Origin: VGNY01 sp964549635
Lineage (GTDB): Bacteria; Chloroflexota; Dehalococcoidia; GIF9; UBA5629
NCBI GenBank assembly: GCA_964549635.1
Contig: CAZJVJ010000001.1
Coordinates: 186,001 to 250,000, forward strand
Length of the DNA stretch: 64,000 bases
Direction: 5' to 3'
Part shown: piece after piece, positions 32,237-40,442 of the stretch
How positions within the stretch are numbered: the stretch's first letter is position 1
Layout of the letters: every line of letters starts with the position of its first letter
The notes under the pieces: generated by a model
The model's input: only the letters and a program-made list of their open reading frames with translations
Told to the model about the DNA's origin: nothing
The model's database searches: none
Translations under genes and position numbers: made by a program

Positions 32237-33757
32237 ATGGCAAGATTGCAGCAAATTGCCCGGCAGCGTTTAGAAAAGCTGGAAAGAATCCGCCAGCAAG
32301 GAGTAAATCCCTATCCCCACTTCTACCACCGCAGCCACACAATAGATGAAGCAATAAATCTCTTCAAGAATGTAGAGGCAAGTCCTCAGACTATTCCAAA
32401 CCCGGAATTGAGTCTAGCTGGTAGAGTTACAGCTATACGCTTTATGGGAAAACTAGCCTTTTTCGACATCCGCGATGGCTCAGGCAAAATTCAACTTTAT
32501 TTCAGCTATGACCGCCTCGGTAACGAAAAATATGAATTTCTTCACAATATTGACATCGGTGACATCATTGGTGCTACAGGTAAGCTCTTTCGAACCAGGA
32601 CTGGCGAAATCACCCTTGAAGTAACGGAGTTCTTAATCCTGTCTAAATCTCTGTTACCGCTGCCTGAGAAATGGCACGGGCTGGTTGATGTTGAGAAACG
32701 ATACCGACAGCGTTATTTAGATTTAATTTCCAATGAAGAAGCCAAGCCTGTTTTCCAGCTCCGCAGCCGAATAATATCAGCTATCCGACTTTTTTTGGAC
32801 AGGCGAGGATTTATTGAAGTAGAAACCCCGGTATTACAACCGGTGGCTGGCGGTGCGCTCGCCCGCCGCTTTAAAACACACCACCACGCCCTCAATGAAG
32901 ATTTGTACCTGAGGATTGCTCTGGAACTTTACCTTAAACGGCTAATAATCGGTGGCTTTGACAAAGTCTATGAGATCGGAAGGGTATTCCGCAATGAGGG
33001 CATCTCAACAAGGCACAACCCGGAATTCACCATGCTGGAACTCTACCAAGCCTATGCTGATTACAATGATATGATGAAGCTTACGGAAGACATGGTTTAC
33101 TACATTGCCAGAAAAATAATCGGCAAGGTTAAAATTAAGTTCAACAACGAGCTGATTGACCTCACACTTCCCTGGCAGCGCCTCAGCCTGCGTGAAGCAA
33201 TCAAGGAGCGCTGCGGTATTGATTTCATGGACTATCCAGATGCCACCTCTCTGCGAAAAAGGATGGAACAACTGGGAATGGAGGTTGACCCCAGTAAAGA
33301 CAAAGGGAGACTGGTGGACGAGCTCATTTCCACCTTCGTTGAACCCAGCATTATTCAGCCCACCTTCATACTGGACTATCCGGTGGAGATGTCACCTTTG
33401 GCCAAGAGGAAACGAGATAATGACCGACTGGTAGAACGTTTTGAACTCTTTATTGGCGGAATAGAAATTGCCAATGCCTTCACCGAACTTAACGACCCTC
33501 TAGAACAGAGAGACCGTTTCCACCAGCAGATAGTCATGCAGTCCACTGAAGCAATAAAGGGAACAGATTACGAGGAACCGGAAATTGAGGTCATTGACGA
33601 GGATTTTCTTCAGGCATTGGAATATGGCATGCCACCGACTGGTGGTCTGGGTGTAGGTATTGACCGATTAACAATGCTGATGACCGATAAGCCGTCCATC
33701 CGTGAAGTTATCCTTTTTCCCCAACTGAAGTCGAAGCAGCCAGAAAAAGATGTTTAG
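32237..33757 (+). CDS. lysS: Lysyl-tRNA synthetase, class II
   Basis: A 506-residue class II LysRS: an N-terminal OB-fold that binds the anticodon (about 60-150, L-A-G-R-V-T-A-I-R), then the catalytic core with motif 1 (G-F-I-E-V-E-T-P-V-L-Q), motif 2 (Y-E-I-G-R-V-F-R-N-E-G) and motif 3 (G-L-G-V-G-I-D-R-L). Downstream of greA, as in many bacteria, and 27 bases before serS, so the greA attenuator could tune two synthetases. Confidence 0.96.
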   Translation: MARLQQIARQRLEKLERIRQQGVNPYPHFYHRSHTIDEAINLFKNVEASPQTIPNPELSLAGRVTAIRFMGKLAFFDIRDGSGKIQLYFSYDRLGNEKYEFLHNIDIGDIIGATGKLFRTRTGEITLEVTEFLILSKSLLPLPEKWHGLVDVEKRYRQRYLDLISNEEAKPVFQLRSRIISAIRLFLDRRGFIEVETPVLQPVAGGALARRFKTHHHALNEDLYLRIALELYLKRLIIGGFDKVYEIGRVFRNEGISTRHNPEFTMLELYQAYADYNDMMKLTEDMVYYIARKIIGKVKIKFNNELIDLTLPWQRLSLREAIKERCGIDFMDYPDATSLRKRMEQLGMEVDPSKDKGRLVDELISTFVEPSIIQPTFILDYPVEMSPLAKRKRDNDRLVERFELFIGGIEIANAFTELNDPLEQRDRFHQQIVMQSTEAIKGTDYEEPEIEVIDEDFLQALEYGMPPTGGLGVGIDRLTMLMTDKPSIREVILFPQLKSKQPEKDV

Positions 33758-33784
33758 CTGCACTAAGTCCATTGAGGTCATTTG

Positions 33785-35047
33785 ATGCTCGATATCAAAC
33801 TAATCCGTGAAAATCCCGAATCAGTACGCCAGGCGCTGGAAAAGCGCGGCGAACACGCACCGATTGACACCATCCTGAGCCTAGACGAGCAACACCGCCA
33901 GAGACTGCATGAGATGGAAACGCTCAGGGCACAACGCAACCAGGTGAGCAAACAACTGGGCAAGATGGCCGAAAAGCCGCCTCAGCTAATCGCCGATATG
34001 CGTCAGCTCGGTGAAAAAATCGCTTCACTCGAAATAGAGATACAGCGGCTAGAGGCTGAGCTGGAAGACCACCTATTGCGACTGCCCAATATCCCCGCTG
34101 ACGATGTGCCAGTCAGCAAGGACTCGCAGGGCAATATAGTAGTGCGCTCCTGTGGGGAGCGGAAGGAATTTTCCTTTACCCCACTCCCCCATTGGGAGCT
34201 GGGGGAGAAGCTAGGAATAATAGATTTCCAACGTGGTGTCAAACTTTCTGGGAGCCGCTTCTACATCTTGAAGGGACTGGGAGCTCATCTGCAGCGGGCA
34301 CTCATCGCCTTCATGCTAGACCTACATGTAGACGAACACGGCTACACCGAAATCTATCCCCCCTTCATGGTCAAACGCGAATGCATGGTTGGCTCTGGAA
34401 ACCTGCCTAAGTTTGCCGATAACCTGTATCACGATGAAGAGGATGATTTCTGGTTTGTGCCCACCGCTGAAGTACCCCTCACCAACCTGCACCGGGATGA
34501 AATCCTGCAACCGGGCACTTTGCCTATTTACTACGTGGCCTACACTGCCTGTTTCCGCCGTGAGAAGATGGCTGCCGGCAAAGACACTAGGGGCATCAAA
34601 AGAGGGCACCAGTTCGATAAAGTGGAGCTTTACAAGTTTGCCGAACCGGAGAACTCGGACAAGGAACTGGACAAGATGGTGAAGGATGCCGAGGATGTAT
34701 GCCGCCGCTTGGACATACCATATCGCGTAGTTCAATTATGCACCGGTGATCTAGGCTTCGCTGCCGTGAAGTCCTTTGACATCGAAATGTGGGCTCCTGG
34801 GTGTGGTGAATGGCTGGAGGTAAGCTCGTGCAGCAATTGTGGTGATTTCCAGGCCAGACGGGCCAATATACGCTATCGCCCTGAACCTGGTGCCAAACCA
34901 CGCTTTGTCCACACACTTAATGGCTCCGGGCTTGCTCTACCTCGAGTAGTTATTGCATTACTGGAAAACTACCAGCAGGCTGATGGTAGCATAAAGATAC
35001 CTGATGTGCTCAAGCCATATATGCGAACCGATGTAATCAGGGCTTGA
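33785..35047 (+). CDS. serS: Seryl-tRNA synthetase
   Basis: A 420-residue SerRS: long N-terminal coiled-coil arm (about 25-100) that grips the long variable arm of tRNA-Ser, then the class II core (T-A-E-V-P-L-T, F-R-R-E, and the G-S-G-L-A-L-P-R motif 3). ATG 33785 is used; a TTG one codon earlier is in frame. A tRNA-Ser gene lies 5.2 kb downstream. The TTGA overlap at its end couples it to a zinc-ribbon gene. Confidence 0.96.
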   Translation: MLDIKLIRENPESVRQALEKRGEHAPIDTILSLDEQHRQRLHEMETLRAQRNQVSKQLGKMAEKPPQLIADMRQLGEKIASLEIEIQRLEAELEDHLLRLPNIPADDVPVSKDSQGNIVVRSCGERKEFSFTPLPHWELGEKLGIIDFQRGVKLSGSRFYILKGLGAHLQRALIAFMLDLHVDEHGYTEIYPPFMVKRECMVGSGNLPKFADNLYHDEEDDFWFVPTAEVPLTNLHRDEILQPGTLPIYYVAYTACFRREKMAAGKDTRGIKRGHQFDKVELYKFAEPENSDKELDKMVKDAEDVCRRLDIPYRVVQLCTGDLGFAAVKSFDIEMWAPGCGEWLEVSSCSNCGDFQARRANIRYRPEPGAKPRFVHTLNGSGLALPRVVIALLENYQQADGSIKIPDVLKPYMRTDVIRA

Positions 35048-35424
35048 CTGCCAAACAGATAGTAAAGGCTAATTGGAAAACAAGCACAAAAGTGGAAGAC
35101 GAGTTTAAATTACGGTATTCCTGCCCTTGCTGTGGCGCTAAAACGAGAATCAAGTCCGGTCACTGTCCCAACTGCGGCTACATTGGCCCTATGGAACACA
35201 AAGACATACGCCTACGGGGAACTGACAATTATGGCATAACTATAACTGTGGAGCCGCCGACGGTGCCCGGGGAAAGAAGGGGTCAGAAACCCCCTAAAGC
35301 CCTGAGCAGGCTAGCACATTACATCTGCCCACACTGTGGTACCAAAACTAGCCAAACCTACGGAACATGTCCAAACCGCAGTTGTGGTTACACCGGCACC
35401 ATGAAGACAAGAAGCGAAAGATAA
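35044..35424 (+). CDS. Two-zinc-ribbon protein
   Basis: A 126-residue basic protein with two zinc ribbons: C-P-C-C-G with C-P-N-C-G (about 30-52) and C-P-H-C-G with C-P-N-R-S-C-G (about 94-117). Between them is a short linker rich in Gly and Pro. TTG start overlaps the serS stop by 4 bases (TTGA), so it is probably made at serS-dependent levels. The ribbon type resembles those at the N-termini of the two TlpA-like proteins downstream. RNA or DNA binding is possible; function unknown. Confidence 0.75.
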   Translation: MTAKQIVKANWKTSTKVEDEFKLRYSCPCCGAKTRIKSGHCPNCGYIGPMEHKDIRLRGTDNYGITITVEPPTVPGERRGQKPPKALSRLAHYICPHCGTKTSQTYGTCPNRSCGYTGTMKTRSER

Positions 35425-35592
35425 CGTCGGGGCTGAAGCAGAGAGCGTTGAATCTTAAACCTTCTCCAGAAACTGTTTTATCCGACGCCTGGCACAGCCC
35501 TACTATCCAGCCAAAATAGTTCCACCAATTATAGTACAGCCCTTTAGAGCCGCTTCAATTGGTAAAAAATCCAGCAATGCTGATGCGAGCAC

Positions 35593-35621
35593 TTGACTTT
35601 GTCCAAATATAAAGTTAGGAT
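35593..35621 (+). promoter_or_regulatory. Candidate promoter of the first TlpA-like gene
   Basis: TTGACT (35593-35598), 17 bases, TAGGAT (35616-35621), about 80 bases before the ATG at 35701. The rest of the 276-base gap is AT-rich without other signals I recognise. Confidence 0.45.
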
Positions 35622-35700
35622 AGGATTTAAAACCATATTAATAGAGACTTAAGCTGCAGACTTCCCTGAAAAGCTAACATACTTTCGGAATCACAATGTA

Positions 35701-37275
35701 ATGTCACCGATGAATCTAACACCCAGAAATCAAAAACCCCCTGACGGACTTCTGAATTCGCCCCAGTCATCTGATACTCTTTCCTGGCAGAAATGCAAAC
35801 GTGAAGGCTGCTCCGGTACAGTCAACCCCCAAACCGGAAGGTGCCAAAGTTGTGGGATGATGTATGGAAAACTATCGCATCAGACCTCGCAACAGCAACC
35901 AACAAGCCGAACTAGCCCTAAATATAGAAGGCAATTACCGAAGAAAGAAGCACAATCGAGCCAAACGACTCAAGTCTATGAGCCAAGCAATCAGCCCCAA
36001 CCGTCACAGCGTCGGACAGTTTCGAAAATAAATGAGGCATACCACTCACCCACCAGCACGCCTAGCACAACAGTATTTAAACGTTCGCCGGATGGGGATA
36101 AGCTTAATCAACAGTCAAGCTTAAAACTACCAAAATTTTCTCTAAATGAAACAATTAAGTGGTGGTTTATAAGAGTCGCAGTAATCTTGATAATGCTAGC
36201 AGCTTCTTTACCGGCTATTGTGTATTATCTCAATCGCTCCGGCTTGTCAGAGACTCCATCTCCCCCACCTAAGCCAAATACTAGCTCACCCGCTATTTCT
36301 TCACCTACCACTGCGGTCACTTACTATACGGTTAACATAGGTGTGGCCACACGTGGTGGTAGCATAAAAATATCAGATGGCAGCGAGAAAACATGTGAGC
36401 CAGGGAGGCCGTTCAGCGAAGAATATAAGCCAGGCACAAAAATTACAGTGACCGCTATCCCCGCTGACGGCTGGAGATTCCAACGCTGGGACGGATATGC
36501 TTCGAATTCGAACTCCATTGACATCACTATCACAAAGCCCATGACAATCGCAGCACATTTTGAAGATATTGCGCCACCAAAGCTTTTGGATTTTGGCATC
36601 GGCCAAGTAACCGAAATATGCGCCTACGTATTCTGGAAGACTGCCGAACCCATAACAACGTACGAAATCAAATACGGGAAAAGCCCGGAATGCGAATTGT
36701 CCGGGCCATCAGGACAGCACAAGGGCACCGAGAACAGCGCAAAAATAACGGGCCTTGCGCCAGACACAAGCTATTTTTACAAAATAACTGTGAAAGATGC
36801 CAGCGGCATTGAAACAGTCTCGGAAACAAAAAAATTCACCACACTTAGCCCAATGCCGGCTGAAGTTGGCAACCGCGCTCCTGATTTTGCCCTGCCACAG
36901 CTGGGAAATGACTCATTAATCTATCTCAGCGATTTTCGGGGGAAAAAAGTTCTGCTTAACCTTTGGGCTACCAATTGTTATGGTTGCGTGCTGGAACTGC
37001 CCTATATTCAGGCCATCCATGAAACCCGTGAGGATGTAGCCGTGCTAACGGTATGCCTCGACAAAAACGTTGAAAACATCCTTAACTTTGGCAACAAACA
37101 TCCAGAAATAACTTTCCTCATACTGGTAAATCAACCCAGCATACTTGGAGACTATCCTATTCGTGTAATGCCTACAACCTTTTTTATAGACCGTGGAGGA
37201 GTAATCAGAGCAATAAAAGTTGGCTTGCTCAAAAGCCTGGAGGAAATCAAAGCTATACTTGACTCCATCGAATAG
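35701..37275 (+). CDS. Zinc-ribbon/membrane/InlB-repeat/FN3/TlpA thioredoxin protein (paralogue 1)
   Basis: A 524-residue mosaic. N-terminal cytoplasmic zinc ribbon (C32, C37, C48, C51), a Gln/Ser/Pro-rich linker, one membrane helix (about 155-177), an InlB-B-type repeat domain (about 207-288, W-R-F-Q-R-W-D-G), a fibronectin type III domain (about 295-382) and a C-terminal TlpA/AhpC-like thioredoxin domain (390-524) with C426-Y-G-C429. The redox site would lie outside the membrane, suited to cysteine reduction or cytochrome maturation, with the zinc ribbon inside. I know no characterised protein of this layout. Its neighbour at 37589 is a paralogue. Confidence 0.82.
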   Translation: MSPMNLTPRNQKPPDGLLNSPQSSDTLSWQKCKREGCSGTVNPQTGRCQSCGMMYGKLSHQTSQQQPTSRTSPKYRRQLPKKEAQSSQTTQVYEPSNQPQPSQRRTVSKINEAYHSPTSTPSTTVFKRSPDGDKLNQQSSLKLPKFSLNETIKWWFIRVAVILIMLAASLPAIVYYLNRSGLSETPSPPPKPNTSSPAISSPTTAVTYYTVNIGVATRGGSIKISDGSEKTCEPGRPFSEEYKPGTKITVTAIPADGWRFQRWDGYASNSNSIDITITKPMTIAAHFEDIAPPKLLDFGIGQVTEICAYVFWKTAEPITTYEIKYGKSPECELSGPSGQHKGTENSAKITGLAPDTSYFYKITVKDASGIETVSETKKFTTLSPMPAEVGNRAPDFALPQLGNDSLIYLSDFRGKKVLLNLWATNCYGCVLELPYIQAIHETREDVAVLTVCLDKNVENILNFGNKHPEITFLILVNQPSILGDYPIRVMPTTFFIDRGGVIRAIKVGLLKSLEEIKAILDSIE

Positions 37276-37395
37276 TGAACTGTTTCGTCTGCTTGTGGCC
37301 CACACAGATTGCTCCACATTAATGCCACCCTTCATGGCTTGCTTTTTACAGCGAGGCTGAGGGCCCGCCACCGGGGGTAATCACTCATGAACCAC

Positions 37396-37440
37396 AAATT
37401 ACACTTATGTTATGATTCGGTGTATAATTAGGTGTAATTT
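37396..37440 (+). promoter_or_regulatory. Promoter framed by a 9-bp inverted repeat
   Basis: AAATTACAC (37396-37404) and GTGTAATTT (37432-37440) are exact complements. The first arm contains a -35-like TTACAC (37399-37404), and TATAAT (37423-37428) lies 18 bases on, just before the second arm. A dimeric regulator on both arms could loop or block the promoter of the 37589 gene. This is in the 313-base gap 37276-37588. Confidence 0.45.
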
Positions 37441-37475
37441 ATATTTAGTTAGATATGGTTGGTTAGCAATTTACT

Positions 37476-37519
37476 GCGACTCTTAAGAGTCGCTTCCTCA
37501 CAGTGAGGCTAAAGCCTCA
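37476..37519 (+). other. Leader hairpin array before the second TlpA-like gene
   Basis: First a palindrome GCGACTC-TTAA-GAGTCGC (37476-37493). Then CCTCA-CAG-TGAGG (37496-37508) and TGAGGC-TAAA-GCCTCA (37504-37519), which share TGAGG and so cannot form together. A Shine-Dalgarno AAGGAGG follows at 37528-37534, far from the annotated ATG at 37589. Confidence 0.45.
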
Positions 37520-37588
37520 AGTAAAACAAGGAGGTTAAATACCAGCTGAAACTCCAAAATATGGTTTAACTGGAGACCAGCGATAGGA

Positions 37589-39451
37589 ATGCAGCCGAGA
37601 ATAGCCCTTTGCTCTGTTTGTCATGCACAAATGATTCCAGGCGAGCCATTGTGCCGCAACTGCGGTACTATCTTGTGCCCACATTGCCGTGTTCCACTGC
37701 CACAAAGGTCAAGGTTTTGCCCAAGGTGCGGCTTCCTCTGTATCCCAGAAGAACCTAAAGTTGCAGGACAGCCTACAACACCCACAGTACAGGTACGACC
37801 ACAAGGCATGCCGGCTACAAGATTTCCAGGCAATTTACCACACCCAAGGCCACAGACATCTACGCGCCTGCAACCTGCTGTATTTCCTGGCAGTCACACT
37901 CAGCACAACTGCCCCGAGTGCGGCGCCAGCGTGGACACAGTGTCAGGTCGGTGCTTCGGATGTGGCCTCCTCTATGGCAGCCAGCAGCGAGTAATAGAGC
38001 AGCAAACGTTACGTCCAAACATGATAGGCCCATTACCTGTACCACGACCGTATGGCACCCCAAGCTACACATCTCAGACAAACTACACTACAAGGTTTCA
38101 ATATAACTTACTCCCTCCCGTCGCCATCCCAGTACCCACCCTGGGACACCCCGTGAATTATAACCAATCAGGCATCGTGCCATATAGCCGAATACAGCCA
38201 CTTGTTCCCCGCCCGGTACCCGTAGCTGCCACTGCAGTGCCAGTGCCAGTAGGCATACCAGCGCTACCAAAACAATACAAGCCGGTAAAGATCACACCAA
38301 AAAGACCAAGGACATCGCCATCAGCCAGGCGGGCTTTTGCTTGGCTCACAACTACTTTCCTTGTTTTAATCATATGCTTTTTTATCGGCAGTGGCATATA
38401 CTACGTTGTTGGCCAGATAGAACAACCACCACGACCTCATGTCCCATCCAGCAGTGCACCTATCCGCATTCCTTACATCTCAATGTCATCGGTAACTGAA
38501 ACAGGCGCGGTGATGACGTGGAAAACTGATACGCCAGTCATCAGTCAAGTTACAATATATGACCCCAATGGTACAGTCGCATGGACAGGAGCTAATCAAG
38601 CCCCAGCAGCCAGCTATTCCTTAACCATAAGTGGGCTTAAACCAGACACAACTTATCGCTACACTGTGACATCAAGAGACGCCAGCGGAAATGAAGTTAC
38701 ATCTGAAGGAACTCTTAGAACTTCAGCACAAGCTGACACTACCCCACCAGCGATCTCAGGTATCAATGTATCCAGCATTAATGAGTCAAGCGCCATAATC
38801 ACCTGGCTGACAAGTGAACCTGCCACCAGCCAGGTTGAATATGGAAAAACTGAACTATATGGCTTAAAGACGATAGAAAATACAAAGTTTTCCACCTACC
38901 ATAGTGTGACGCTCGGAAACCTGGACCCGGATACAACCTACTACTTCAAGATAATATCAAAAGATGCCTTTGGCAACACGGCCGTGATAACAAGCAACCA
39001 AACATTTACGACTCGGCCAATCATCCCTGTGGGGTATCAAATCGGCAACCGTGCCCCTGACTTCACGCTTAAGAACCTGGCTGGACAGGATGTAACTTTG
39101 AGTAGCTTCCGTGGCAAGATTGTGATGGTCAATTTCTGGGCAACCTGGTGTGAACCTTGTACCAGAGAAATGCCCCATATTCAAGAGGTCTTCGAAAAGT
39201 GGCCACGTGACAGACTGGTCATACTGGCTATACATGTAAAAGACCGCGCAGACTCCGCACACTCATGGATAAACGACAAAAGATATAGTTTCCCCATCCT
39301 CCTCGACCTGAACGGTGATGCCAAGACCCTTTACAACATCACCGAAATCCCTCGCACCTTCTTCATCAATGCTGACGGGATAATTAAAGAGATAAAACAA
39401 GGGCCATTCAGAAGTCAAAGCGAAATAGAAAACATACTCAATTCTCTTTAG
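37589..39451 (+). CDS. Zinc-ribbon/membrane/FN3/TlpA thioredoxin protein (paralogue 2)
   Basis: A 620-residue relative of the 35701 protein. The N-terminus carries several C-x-x-C pairs (8-51) and another zinc ribbon (C108, C111, C122, C125), then a long Pro/Gln/Val linker, one membrane helix (about 250-273), two fibronectin type III domains (about 293-380 and 385-475) and a TlpA thioredoxin domain with W-C521-E-P-C524. It lacks the InlB repeat of paralogue 1 and has a second FN3 instead. The W-C-x-P-C site is the normal TlpA/ResA type. Exported thiol reductant role inferred; partner unknown. Confidence 0.82.
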   Translation: MQPRIALCSVCHAQMIPGEPLCRNCGTILCPHCRVPLPQRSRFCPRCGFLCIPEEPKVAGQPTTPTVQVRPQGMPATRFPGNLPHPRPQTSTRLQPAVFPGSHTQHNCPECGASVDTVSGRCFGCGLLYGSQQRVIEQQTLRPNMIGPLPVPRPYGTPSYTSQTNYTTRFQYNLLPPVAIPVPTLGHPVNYNQSGIVPYSRIQPLVPRPVPVAATAVPVPVGIPALPKQYKPVKITPKRPRTSPSARRAFAWLTTTFLVLIICFFIGSGIYYVVGQIEQPPRPHVPSSSAPIRIPYISMSSVTETGAVMTWKTDTPVISQVTIYDPNGTVAWTGANQAPAASYSLTISGLKPDTTYRYTVTSRDASGNEVTSEGTLRTSAQADTTPPAISGINVSSINESSAIITWLTSEPATSQVEYGKTELYGLKTIENTKFSTYHSVTLGNLDPDTTYYFKIISKDAFGNTAVITSNQTFTTRPIIPVGYQIGNRAPDFTLKNLAGQDVTLSSFRGKIVMVNFWATWCEPCTREMPHIQEVFEKWPRDRLVILAIHVKDRADSAHSWINDKRYSFPILLDLNGDAKTLYNITEIPRTFFINADGIIKEIKQGPFRSQSEIENILNSL

Positions 39452-39496
39452 TCACAACTTTTTAGTCAACCGACTAAACTTTCAACCACGCTATAA

Positions 39497-40171
39497 TCAG
39501 TGCAGGTCATTCAGTGCAGCTTCACCAGCTTTAATGAGTCTGGTAACTTCAGCAACCCTTTTCCCCAAAGCTTGTGCTCCTTTGATACCATATTCGTCCC
39601 GCAATACACCAAGCTTGTCTTCAGGATTGAATTTCCCGGTGCCATGCTCACTGGCTAAGCCACAAGCCCCGAAGGGTGAACCATAGCCATGAGGCGGGCC
39701 CACCGGTATCAATCCCATCATAAAAAAAGCCGATAGGATACTGACCAATGCCGTCTCTATACCATAGTTTCTGCCCCATGACACAGCCAACGCACCGCCC
39801 ACCTTGCTCGTCAGTTTCCCACGGTAAACATTACCCCAGGCAAACACCCGTAATCTGTCCGTAAAGCAGGCCATATAGCCAGAAAGCCGCCCGATGTAAA
39901 CAGGCGTCGCCAGCAAAAGAGCATCAGCCCTCAACAGTTCGGGGTATATCTCGTCCATATCATCCCGCTGGGCACAGGGCTTTCCTTCCTCCTGTTTCCT
40001 GATACACCAGTTACAATGTCTGCAGTCTTTTATTTCTTTGCCGGCCAAAGCTATCAGCCTTGTCTCAACACCATCAATAGTTTCGGCAGCCTTCAGGCTC
40101 TCTCGCAGAAAGGTTTCAGTATTGCCACCTTTAATGGGACTACCACATATACCCAAAATGTTTATTTTCAT
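39497..40171 (-). CDS. NADPH-dependent FMN reductase/flavodoxin-like iron-sulfur flavoprotein
   Basis: A 224-residue flavoprotein: M-K-I-N-I-L-G-I-C-G-S-P-x-K-G-G-N-T is the FMN phosphate loop and A-T-P-V-Y-I-G-R-L-S-G the second FMN loop. A compact cluster of four cysteines in C-R-H-C-N-W-C-I-R-K-x5-C fits the iron-sulfur flavoprotein (Isf) family of anaerobes, which reduce O2 or H2O2 or pass electrons. ATG 40171 is used because the flavodoxin fold starts there and GGGGGTG precedes it. Confidence 0.85.
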   Translation of the reverse strand: MKINILGICGSPIKGGNTETFLRESLKAAETIDGVETRLIALAGKEIKDCRHCNWCIRKQEEGKPCAQRDDMDEIYPELLRADALLLATPVYIGRLSGYMACFTDRLRVFAWGNVYRGKLTSKVGGALAVSWGRNYGIETALVSILSAFFMMGLIPVGPPHGYGSPFGACGLASEHGTGKFNPEDKLGVLRDEYGIKGAQALGKRVAEVTRLIKAGEAALNDLH

Positions 40172-40190
40172 GAGACACCCCCGAACCACA

Positions 40191-40196
40191 ATTATA
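40191..40196 (-). promoter_or_regulatory. -10 element of the flavoprotein gene
   Basis: TATAAT on the minus strand, 19 bases before the ATG at 40171; no convincing -35. Confidence 0.3.
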
Positions 40197-40239
40197 CATC
40201 TACCATATGATTTTTAAAACAAAACACCGAAGAACAAGG

Positions 40240-40268
40240 TTGATAAACACTATCTGATTTCCTATACT
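40240..40268 (+). promoter_or_regulatory. Promoter of tRNA-Ser
   Basis: TTGATA (40240-40245), 17 bases, TATACT (40263-40268), about 18 bases before the tRNA. Confidence 0.6.
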
Positions 40269-40286
40269 AGTGTGGTTTTGGAGTTT

Positions 40287-40374
40287 GGAGGGGTGGCCGA
40301 GTGGACTATGGCGGCGGTCTTGAAAACCGCTTTCGCGAAAGCGAACGTGGGTTCGAATCCCACCCCCTCCGCCA
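40287..40374 (+). tRNA. tRNA-Ser (anticodon TGA)
   Basis: An 88-base tRNA. Acceptor arms GGAGGGG (40287-40293) and CCCCTCC (40364-40370), discriminator G and an encoded CCA (40372-40374). Anticodon stem GCGGT/ACCGC with loop CTTGAAA gives anticodon TGA at 40321-40323, reading UCA codons. The long variable arm (TTTCGCGAAAG) and T-loop GTTCGAAT confirm a serine tRNA. Confidence 0.95.
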
Positions 40375-40400
40375 AACGTTGTTTTTAGTACAACCGTTTG
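40373..40400 (+). terminator. Hairpin after tRNA-Ser
   Basis: CAAACG-TTGT pairs with ACAA-CGTTTG around a 7-base loop, with one bulged C at 40394. It overlaps the CCA end, and no strong T-run follows; partial read-through into sucC is possible. Confidence 0.35.
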
Positions 40401-40442
40401 TTAACCAATCGCTGAAATCCTGTATTACAAGGAGGGAAATGG

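Noticed and set aside
37539..37586. 15-codon ATA-started frame
   Set aside because: ATA starts are very rare and the frame is too short to support; kept only as part of the leader finding.
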